In this document: positions 16,975 through 22,575 of the stretch, piece after piece
Position numbering within the stretch: the first letter of the stretch is position 1
Layout: every line of letters starts with the position of its first letter
From: Spirochaetia bacterium
Lineage (GTDB): Bacteria > Spirochaetota > Spirochaetia > Treponematales > Breznakiellaceae
Direction of reading: 5' to 3'
DNA length: 23,160 nt
Assembly (NCBI GenBank): GCA_025997755.1
Contig: BNVA01000012.1
Span: forward strand, 1 to 23,160
The notes under the pieces: model-generated
Databases searched by the model: none
Told to the model about the DNA's origin: nothing
Seen by the model: only the letters and a program-made list of their open reading frames with translations
Made by a program: the position numbers and the translations under genes

Positions 16975-17271
16975 TTACGAAGCCTTTTTATGTTGTATGT
17001 CTAACCTAAAACCTAGATTATCAAGAACTTTTACCACCGTTATAAAAGAAGGGTTGCCTTTAGGGGAAAGAGAATCATACAACCCTTCACGGCTTAGATT
17101 CAATTCTTTGGCAAGCTGTGCCATTCCTTTAGACCGCGCAATGTTTCCGATTACTTTTAAAAGAAAGCCGGTATCATTTTCGGCGAGTGCCGCCTCAAGG
17201 TATGCTATAACATCCTCTTTGCTTTCAATAAATTCCGCCGTGTCCCAATCACTCACAGTTATTTTTTCCAT
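16975..17271 (-). CDS. XRE-type antitoxin of a HigBA-like addiction module (COG3636 family)
   Basis: A 98-residue DNA-binding antitoxin. The N-terminus WDTAEFIESKEDVIAYLEAAL is typical of the 'probable addiction module antidote' family. A helix-turn-helix lies at about 50-75 (GMAQLAKELNLSREGLYDSL), followed by SPKGNPSFITVVKVLDNLG. It neutralises the toxin encoded just upstream and should repress the shared promoter. Its start overlaps the end of the toxin gene by 23 nt, so expression is coupled. The toxin-first order is characteristic of the HigBA group. Confidence 0.9.
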   Translation of the reverse strand: MEKITVSDWDTAEFIESKEDVIAYLEAALAENDTGFLLKVIGNIARSKGMAQLAKELNLSREGLYDSLSPKGNPSFITVVKVLDNLGFRLDIQHKKAS

Positions 17272-17581
17272 TTTTTTCCTCCTCGTGTTCTTCTTCCAAT
17301 GGAAGGAGTGCTATTTTTCTGGCCTTTTCAACATCGGCTTGCTGTGTGGACTTATCACCGCCGCAGAGCAGGATAATAATTTCCTTCCCGGTATCTTTAT
17401 AATAAACCCGATAGCCGGGTCCATGGTCGATACGCAATTCAGAAATATCCCCCAAAAAACGATGATCGCCGGGATTTCCTTCTTCAAGTCGGTCAATACG
17501 AGTAAGAATAAGACCTCTTGCCGACCTGTCTCGAAGTTTTCTGAGCCATTTTTCAAAAATCACGGTTTTACGTATCGTCAT
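17249..17581 (-). CDS. RelE/HigB-like toxin (COG3657 addiction module killer protein)
   Basis: A 110-residue RelE/ParE-superfamily toxin, probably an mRNA interferase. The family pattern is visible: FEKWLRKLRDRSARGLILTR, GDHRFLGDISELRIDHGPGYRVYY (the core strands with the basic and aromatic residues) and IILLCGGDKSTQQADVEKAR near the end. The C-terminal tail EEEHEEEKNGKN is unusually acidic and extends over the antitoxin start. The usual length is about 100 residues. It is first in a two-gene operon with the antitoxin. There is no ribosome-binding site before the ATG, while a promoter-like TTGACA-17-TACACT ends 6 nt upstream, so a leaderless mRNA is possible. Confidence 0.9.
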   Translation of the reverse strand: MTIRKTVIFEKWLRKLRDRSARGLILTRIDRLEEGNPGDHRFLGDISELRIDHGPGYRVYYKDTGKEIIILLCGGDKSTQQADVEKARKIALLPLEEEHEEEKNGKNNCE

Positions 17582-17587
17582 AATTAT

Positions 17588-17616
17588 AGTGTAAAATATA
17601 ACCTACACTTTGTCAA
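17588..17616 (-). promoter_or_regulatory. Promoter with palindromic operator for the HigBA-like operon
   Basis: On the minus strand TTGACA (17616-17611), 17-bp spacer, TACACT (17593-17588). AGTGTA (17588-17593) and TACACT (17604-17609) are perfect inverted half-sites 10 bp apart, lying over the -10 and the spacer. That is where an XRE antitoxin would bind to repress its operon. Confidence 0.6.
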
Positions 17617-17664
17617 GAGGAAATTTGAGAAAGTTTTAGATTATTTATTACGCACTGCGCCAAA

Positions 17665-17694
17665 TGGACAGTCTAATTATTTATGTGGTATAAT
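17665..17694 (+). promoter_or_regulatory. Candidate promoter of the MNT nucleotidyltransferase gene
   Basis: TGGACA (17665-17670), 18-bp spacer, TATAAT (17689-17694), 31 nt before the ATG at 17726. Divergent from the HigBA-like promoter. Confidence 0.5.
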
Positions 17695-17725
17695 AATTGT
17701 TGCCTATGACAAAAGAAGTGTTTGA

Positions 17726-18046
17726 ATGGCTATTGAACTTAAAGAAATAACATCAAAAGTTGCACTTTATGCTAGAGAGGTGAAAACTGTATACCCTCTT
17801 GATAAAGTCGTTTTGTACGGTTCATATGCAAAAGGAACTGCAGATTCTGATAGTGATGTTGATATTTGTTTTTTTTCTAAATCATTTGAGAAAATGCGCC
17901 GTGTTGATGCTATAGCAGAATTGTTGCATATTGCCGGTAAATACGACATCTGGATTGAACCAAACGCTTTCCCAACTTCCGAACTATCCAATGATAATCC
18001 TTTTGTAAAAGAAGTGCTAAGAACCGGACAAGAAATTCCTGTATAA
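17726..18046 (+). CDS. MNT-type nucleotidyltransferase domain protein (orphan antitoxin-like)
   Basis: A 106-residue minimal nucleotidyltransferase. The signature GSYAKGTADSDSDVD is at residues 32-46, with Gly32-Ser33 and the metal-binding Asp44 and Asp46, followed by the third-strand region IWIEPNAFP. Such proteins usually pair with a HEPN toxin and neutralise it by AMP-ylation. No HEPN gene lies on either side: upstream is the divergent toxin-antitoxin pair and downstream is hicA after 105 nt. It could be a remnant, or its partner could be elsewhere. The start ATG 17726 has only a weak ribosome-binding site (AGAAG, 12 nt upstream). G+C is visibly lower than in the metabolic genes, fitting acquired DNA. 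Confidence 0.82.
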   Translation: MAIELKEITSKVALYAREVKTVYPLDKVVLYGSYAKGTADSDSDVDICFFSKSFEKMRRVDAIAELLHIAGKYDIWIEPNAFPTSELSNDNPFVKEVLRTGQEIPV

Positions 18047-18105
18047 CTAGGAGCCAGTTTACTAAATCATCCGCCAGTATTGCCGTTATCTGTAATGCGA
18101 TTGCC

Positions 18106-18134
18106 TTGAAATTACATAAATATTTATGTATACT
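18106..18134 (+). promoter_or_regulatory. hicAB promoter with an 18-bp perfect palindrome in its spacer
   Basis: TTGAAA (18106-18111), 17-bp spacer, TATACT (18129-18134). The perfect palindrome TACATAAATATTTATGTA (18113-18130) fills the spacer, an ideal position for autorepression by HicB or HicAB. It ends 21 nt before the hicA ATG. Confidence 0.65.
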
Positions 18135-18151
18135 TCTTATTGGAGCTTACG

Positions 18152-18343
18152 ATGCCTAAGAGATATTCCAGTGCGGAGTTGATTAAGCTGGTGAAAGATG
18201 ACGGTTGGACGCTGGATAGAATCAATGGAAGCCACCACCATTTTCATCATACAGTGAAGAAAGGCGTAGTAACGATTCCGCATCCGGTAAAAGATATGGA
18301 TCCAAAAACTGCCAACAGCATAAAGAGACAAGCCGGATTATAG
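18152..18343 (+). CDS. hicA: HicA-type mRNA interferase toxin
   Basis: A 63-residue double-stranded-RNA-binding-fold toxin that cleaves mRNA. ATG 18152 (MPKRYSSAELIKLVKDDGW) is chosen, with GGAG 7 nt upstream; the TTG start 12 nt earlier is less likely. The catalytic motif is N-G-S-H-H-H with His28, followed by HHTVKKGVVTIPHPVKDMDPKTANSIKRQAGL, the standard HicA ending. The length is typical (about 60-80). hicB follows after 17 nt with a strong AGGAGGAGG site. The upstream palindrome suggests feedback repression. Confidence 0.93.
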   Translation: MPKRYSSAELIKLVKDDGWTLDRINGSHHHFHHTVKKGVVTIPHPVKDMDPKTANSIKRQAGL

Positions 18344-18360
18344 GAGGAGGAAGAGTCACC

Positions 18361-18690
18361 ATGAAACAGTATATAGCGTTTATATCTACAGATGGACAGA
18401 ACTTGGGGGTTGTGTTTCCTGATTTTCCGGGGTGTGTGTCTGCCGGGCAGAACTTTGAAGACGCTGTTCGTATGGCGCATGAAGCCTTATCCGGTCATGT
18501 GGAATGTATGAAAGACATGAATTTGAATATACCGGAACCAAGAAGTTTGGAGCAGATAATGAAGTCTTGGGAAGACTGGAATGATTGGAAAAATAGTCAA
18601 CATACAACAGCATTTATAGCGCTTATTCCAAGCCATGAGACCCGAAAGTACACTATCTCTATGGATTCCGCTCTTATGGCTCGTGGTTAG
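18361..18690 (+). CDS. hicB: HicB-type antitoxin with shortened C-terminus
   Basis: An antitoxin of 109 residues. The RNase-H-like partial fold is clear: YIAFISTDGQNLGVVFPDFPGC, then SAGQNFEDAVRMAHEALSGHVECM and IPEPRSLEQI. HicB antitoxins normally end in a DNA-binding domain (ribbon-helix-helix or HTH). Here the last residues, RKYTISMDSALMARG, look like the first ribbon strand of an RHH, after which the frame stops, so the helices are missing. The other frames downstream do not supply them; they run into the ATP synthase epsilon gene 7 nt later. Toxin neutralisation could survive while promoter binding is lost. A strong purine-rich ribosome-binding site (18344-18352) precedes it. Confidence 0.88.
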   Translation: MKQYIAFISTDGQNLGVVFPDFPGCVSAGQNFEDAVRMAHEALSGHVECMKDMNLNIPEPRSLEQIMKSWEDWNDWKNSQHTTAFIALIPSHETRKYTISMDSALMARG

Positions 18691-18697
18691 GTATATA

Positions 18698-19123
18698 ATG
18701 GCGGGCGCAAAGTTTAAGTTTGAAGTTTACACACCGTACAGGCTTTTTTTTTCGCAGGATGTTGAGGCGATAACGCTGCGGCTTTCCGACGGCGAGGTGG
18801 GTATATATGCCGGTCATTCGCTTTTTACTGCTCCGGTAGTAAATTGCATAATGAAAATAAAAGACAGAAAAGGGGTTTGGAAGCATGCTTTTGTTTCCAA
18901 CGGGATTATCGAGGTAAAAAAGACAAAGACTGTGCTGCTGTCCGATGCTGCCGAATGGCCCGAAGAAATTGACGCGGAACGTGCGAAAAAGTCAAAAGAT
19001 GACGCCATGTCTGTGATCAAAGATAGCTCGTTTAAATTCGAGAACGCGATAGCCGGAGCAAAATTAGAACGTGCGGAGATGCGCTTGAAAGTTCTGGAAA
19101 GCGTGGTAAAACCCTCAGTTTAA
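18698..19123 (+). CDS. atpC: F-type ATP synthase epsilon subunit
   Basis: The central-stalk epsilon subunit of F1, 141 residues. The N-terminal beta-sandwich is recognisable: FEVYTPYRLFFSQDVEAITL, then SDGEVGIYAGHSLFTAPVV, VSNGIIEVKKTKTVLLSDAAE and WPEEIDAERA, followed by a C-terminal helical hairpin (ERAKKSKDDAM to ERAEMRLKVLE). ATG 18698 (MAGAKFKF) fits the family start; the longer frame from 18635 overlaps hicB and adds a non-native leader. In bacteria atpC normally ends the atp operon after atpD, but here the preceding genes are hicA and hicB, and no other ATP synthase gene is in the window. It is therefore separated from its operon, probably now transcribed from the hic promoter. Confidence 0.85.
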   Translation: MAGAKFKFEVYTPYRLFFSQDVEAITLRLSDGEVGIYAGHSLFTAPVVNCIMKIKDRKGVWKHAFVSNGIIEVKKTKTVLLSDAAEWPEEIDAERAKKSKDDAMSVIKDSSFKFENAIAGAKLERAEMRLKVLESVVKPSV

Positions 19124-19141
19124 TGGACAAAAGGAATTTTT

Positions 19142-20320
19142 ATGTTTCGTATTCAGACGATAAATAAGATTGCCGTAGAAGGATTAAATCTTTTTCCCAG
19201 GGATAAGTACGAGGTTGCAAGCGAGATTTTGAAACCTGATGCGATCCTTGTCCGCAGTGCCGATATGCACAATATGGGGATACCGGTGAGTGTTCTGGCT
19301 ATTGTACGGGCAGGCGCGGGCTACAACAATATTCCCGTGGACGAGTGCAGTGAGCGCGGAATTGCCGTGTTTAATACGCCCGGAGCTAACGCCAACGCGG
19401 TAAAGGAGCTTGTACTTGCCGCTCTGTTTTTGTCATCGCGGAGGATAAGCGAGGGTATTGCGTGGATCAAAAATCTCTCGAAAGACGGCGCTTCCGTTCC
19501 TGATATTGTTGAAGGGGGGAAGGCGGCTTTTGAAGGTCCTGAGATTCGCGGTAAGACACTGGGCGTTGTGGGGCTTGGAGCTGTAGGCGTAATGGTGGCT
19601 AACGATGCGTCGGCTTTAGGCATGGAGGTTATAGGCTTTGATCCGTATATTTCCGTTGATTCCGCATGGAACCTTTCGAGGACTGTAAAACATGCCGAGA
19701 CTATCGAGGAGCTTTTATCAAGGTCGGATTATGTGAGTATTCATGTTCCGTTTAGCGAAAAAACAAAAAGCATGTTTAATGCAGAAAAGATTAAAATAAT
19801 GAAGAAGGGTGCGCGGCTTATAAATCTTGCGCGCGGCGGTCTTGCAAAGGAAGCCGACATTGCTGCTGCGCTGGATACGGGGCAGCTTTCCGCCTATATT
19901 ACGGATTTTCCTACGGAGGAACTTCTTTCGCACAACAAGGTGATCTGCATACCGCATTTGGGCGCGTCAACGCCCGAGGCGGAGATAAACTGCGCTGTTA
20001 TGGCGGTAAAACAAACAATGGAATATCTTGAAACCGGAATGATCCGTAATTCGGTAAACTTTCCGCGCTGCAAACTGGAGCAGCATTCTGCGCACCGGCT
20101 TCTGGTGGCAAACCGTAACATACCCAACATGGTAGGTCAGATTACTACACTTCTGGCAGGTTCTCATATAAATATTACAGATTTGATAAATCACCATCAG
20201 GGTAATTATGCGTATAACATCATCGACACGGAGCAGGAAATACCGCCGGATATTTTGGAAAATATAAACAAAGTCCCCGGCATTGTTCGGGTAAGAACTA
20301 TAAACAGAGAAAAATTATGA
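19142..20320 (+). CDS. serA: D-3-phosphoglycerate dehydrogenase
   Basis: Oxidises 3-phosphoglycerate with NAD+ in the first step of serine synthesis; 392 residues. The NAD-binding GVVGLGAVG is near residue 145. The catalytic Arg231 is in LARGG and His272 in PHLGASTPEAE, with LINLARGGLAKEADIAAAL and VRAGAGYNNIP as family markers. A C-terminal ACT domain (about 320-392: NRNIPNMVGQITTLLAGSHI and INHHQGNYAYNIID) implies serine feedback. This is the short form without the intervening domain. AAGGA lies 7 nt before the ATG. It lies 18 nt after atpC and overlaps the next gene by ATGA, so it is probably in one operon with it. Confidence 0.95.
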   Translation: MFRIQTINKIAVEGLNLFPRDKYEVASEILKPDAILVRSADMHNMGIPVSVLAIVRAGAGYNNIPVDECSERGIAVFNTPGANANAVKELVLAALFLSSRRISEGIAWIKNLSKDGASVPDIVEGGKAAFEGPEIRGKTLGVVGLGAVGVMVANDASALGMEVIGFDPYISVDSAWNLSRTVKHAETIEELLSRSDYVSIHVPFSEKTKSMFNAEKIKIMKKGARLINLARGGLAKEADIAAALDTGQLSAYITDFPTEELLSHNKVICIPHLGASTPEAEINCAVMAVKQTMEYLETGMIRNSVNFPRCKLEQHSAHRLLVANRNIPNMVGQITTLLAGSHINITDLINHHQGNYAYNIIDTEQEIPPDILENINKVPGIVRVRTINREKL

Positions 20321-20883
20321 AGTATATGATCATTTCTGATATACACGGATCGTTTAAGTATACGGAAGCGGCGTTGAAACATTTTGATTTGATAAAAGCG
20401 GATATGCTGCTGGTGTTAGGTGATATTCTATACCATGGCCCGCGCAATTCACTGCCTAATGGACATGATCCGAAAACCGCCGCCGCCATGCTTAACCGTT
20501 ATGCGGATAAAATTGTCGCGGTTAGGGGAAACTGCGATGCCGAAGTGGATCAGGTTATGCTGAAATTTCCATGCATGGAATCTTACACTATGCTTGTGGA
20601 TGATGGACGGCGTATTTTTTTGACGCACGGTCATGTATACGATGAGGATAGCCTGCCTTTTGCCCTGCCTGAAAATTCTATCTACCTTTCCGGGCACACG
20701 CACATTCGCCGTCTTGAAAAGAAAAACGGTCTAGTCCTATGTAACCCGGGCTCTATCTCCCTGCCAAAAACAAAAACGCCGAACGAAAAGCCTATACGCA
20801 GCTTTGCCGTTTACAACAGCGGCGAGCTTGCCCTTTTTGATCTTGATAACCCGCAAACGCCGCTTGAAAAACTGGCTCTGTAG
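20317..20883 (+). CDS. yfcE: YfcE-family metallophosphoesterase
   Basis: A 188-residue calcineurin-like phosphodiesterase of the YfcE/MJ0936 group, binding two metals, usually Mn. The five metal motifs are in order: ISDIHG (residues 6-11), LGDILYHGPRN (about 34-44), VRGNCDAEVD (about 70-79), THGHVYDE (about 107-114) and SGHTHI (about 131-136), then LCNPGSISLPK. The ATG overlaps the serA stop, indicating translational coupling. The natural substrate is not established for this family. It converges on recQ with only 16 nt between stops and no obvious terminator hairpin. Confidence 0.92.
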   Translation: MKYMIISDIHGSFKYTEAALKHFDLIKADMLLVLGDILYHGPRNSLPNGHDPKTAAAMLNRYADKIVAVRGNCDAEVDQVMLKFPCMESYTMLVDDGRRIFLTHGHVYDEDSLPFALPENSIYLSGHTHIRRLEKKNGLVLCNPGSISLPKTKTPNEKPIRSFAVYNSGELALFDLDNPQTPLEKLAL

Positions 20884-20899
20884 TTACTCAAAGACTTAC

Positions 20900-22462
20900 T
20901 CAACGTACCGCCTTAATCTTGTTCTTCCACAAAAAAGAGCGGCTTTTTTTTAGCTTGCCCAGCGACAGCATCGCGGCTATGGCGTGTTTTGCATCGGCGC
21001 TTGACCAATCAAGGTTTGGAGCGTCGGCAAGGATCTGCGCGGCTTCGCTTTCTGTAAACGCAAGCCGATTTTTACGGAAAAATTCCGTTAGCGCCCTCTC
21101 CTCGCGGCACAGGCTTTGAGCTTTTTCCGCACACACATCACAACATTCGGTTTCCGGCTTTTCGCCGCCGCCTTCGTAGTTTAGAAGGGCAAGAAGGTTT
21201 TCACGGCGGCAATGCTCCGTGTCGCGGGCGTACGCAAATAAATCGGCAAGGCGTTTTTTATCGTAATCCGTTTTTGCCCGCTTAAACGCGCTCTCGTCAT
21301 CGGGACCCCACAGTAAAAACGCCCGCGAAAAATTCCCGTCGCGTCCTGCACGTCCCGATTCCTGAAGGTAGGCTTCCACCGAAGGCGGAAAATCGCGGTG
21401 TACCACAGTGCGGACATTAGCCTTGTCCACGCCCATCCCATAAGCGCAGGTAGCCACCAGCACACCTCTATCGCTGGAAAAGAACCATTTTTCTACATTC
21501 GACTTTTCTTCGCGGGAAAGCCCCGCATGATAAAAACGAATTTCTTTTTCTTCAAGACTGCTTCTTAAATAACGTGCCAATTTTTCCGTGCCGGGACGCG
21601 AAGAACAAAACACTATCGCGGGACGCTCATACCTTGTCAAAAGATCGCGTACCGCTAAGTCCCGCAGCAGTGCGCCTTTAGCGGCATAGCTGATGTTTGC
21701 CCTGTCGGGATTCCCTATTATCCTGTGCGCTCCCTGCCCTGCGGAATTACCGAAAATATACTTTTCAATTTTTTCAAGAACCGGAGCGGAAGCCGTAGCG
21801 GTAAAAGCTGTGATTATGGGAGCGGCGGCGGCGTCAATAATTTTTCCTATTTCAAGGTAACTTGGACGGAAACTTTCGCCCCATTCGCTTACACAGTGAG
21901 ATTCGTCAATTACAATGTGAACAATTCCAAGCTCAGGCAGTTTACGCAAAATTTTTTCCGTTAAAAGAACCTCCGGGTTTGCGATAATAAAACGGCTTTC
22001 TCCATTTTCCAATTTATGCCAAATCCCGCTGCGTTCTTCCGCGCTCTGTCCGCCGCGCAGAATTACCGGCGAAAAATCTTTTTCCATAAGCCGCCGTTCC
22101 TGATCCGCCATTAACGACAGAATAGGATATATAACAAGCGTAATGCCCTGCAGCAGCATAGCGGGAAATTGAAAACATAGGGATTTTCCGGCTCCTGTAG
22201 GCAGTATTACGATCTGTTTTCCCAGCGTTGAGCGGTCCTCCTCCTCCTCGCAGCTCTCATCTTCATATACAATCTGAATATCCTCCGTAAACCTGCTGCT
22301 TTCATCAAATCCGGTATGCCAATCAATGGGGATTTTTGCCGCCTGTGCCGCTTCCAAAATGTTTGACACAACAAGACGCTGATACGGGAAAAGATAATCT
22401 AACCCGAAAAGTTTTTTTAACGCCGCCTGCACAGGGTCAGCAGATCCAAAATTATTTTCCAT
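20900..22462 (-). CDS. recQ: RecQ-like ATP-dependent DNA helicase
   Basis: A superfamily-2 helicase of 520 residues. Walker A is LPTGAGKSLCFQFP with Lys93, Walker B is IDESHCVSEWG (Asp186), and motif III is TAFTATAS. The C-terminal lobe has FCSSRPGTEKLARYLR, HAGLSREEKSNVEKWF, ATCAYGMGVDKANVR and QESGRAGRDG. A Zn-binding cluster follows (CRRENLLALLNYEGGG, then CCDVC). There is no HRDC domain. Between the Q-motif region (FGLDYLFPYQ) and Walker A there is an acidic insertion of about 45 residues including VYEDESCEEEEDRS, absent from standard RecQ, where the gap is about 15-20. ATG 22462 is chosen: AAGGAGG lies about 10 nt upstream, whereas ATG 22471 is only 1 nt from it. It is divergent from the next gene, with 113 nt between starts. 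Confidence 0.92.
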   Translation of the reverse strand: MENNFGSADPVQAALKKLFGLDYLFPYQRLVVSNILEAAQAAKIPIDWHTGFDESSRFTEDIQIVYEDESCEEEEDRSTLGKQIVILPTGAGKSLCFQFPAMLLQGITLVIYPILSLMADQERRLMEKDFSPVILRGGQSAEERSGIWHKLENGESRFIIANPEVLLTEKILRKLPELGIVHIVIDESHCVSEWGESFRPSYLEIGKIIDAAAAPIITAFTATASAPVLEKIEKYIFGNSAGQGAHRIIGNPDRANISYAAKGALLRDLAVRDLLTRYERPAIVFCSSRPGTEKLARYLRSSLEEKEIRFYHAGLSREEKSNVEKWFFSSDRGVLVATCAYGMGVDKANVRTVVHRDFPPSVEAYLQESGRAGRDGNFSRAFLLWGPDDESAFKRAKTDYDKKRLADLFAYARDTEHCRRENLLALLNYEGGGEKPETECCDVCAEKAQSLCREERALTEFFRKNRLAFTESEAAQILADAPNLDWSSADAKHAIAAMLSLGKLKKSRSFLWKNKIKAVR

Positions 22463-22506
22463 ATTTATCATTCCTCCTTAATTACTATTACGGCGTGTAA
22501 ATGCAA

Positions 22507-22524
22507 AACGCTTGTATGGAAGTG
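22507..22524 (-). promoter_or_regulatory. Motif shared by radC and recQ upstream regions (copy 2)
   Basis: It differs from the radC copy (11084-11101) at one of 18 bases, is in the same orientation relative to the gene, and starts 45 nt upstream of the recQ ATG. On the minus strand it is preceded by TTGCAC, a -35-like box. Confidence 0.4.
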
Positions 22525-22539
22525 CAACAATTTAAATAA

Positions 22540-22569
22540 TTGTTTTTTTTCGGGAAATATGCCTATAAT
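22540..22569 (+). promoter_or_regulatory. Candidate promoter of the DUF2974 gene, possibly leaderless
   Basis: TTGTTT (22540-22545), 18-bp spacer, perfect TATAAT (22564-22569). The -10 ends 6 nt before the ATG at 22576, and no ribosome-binding site is visible. Confidence 0.5.
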
Positions 22570-22575
22570 CAAAAT

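Noticed and set aside
17582..17587. TATAAT next to the toxin ATG as its -10 box
   Set aside because: On the minus strand it ends one base before the ATG, so transcription would start inside the coding region, and its spacing from TTGACA is 22 bp; TACACT at 17 bp fits better.
18635..18697. Longer start for atpC
   Set aside because: The extra 21 codons overlap hicB and do not resemble the epsilon N-terminus, which begins at MAGAKFKFEVYTP.
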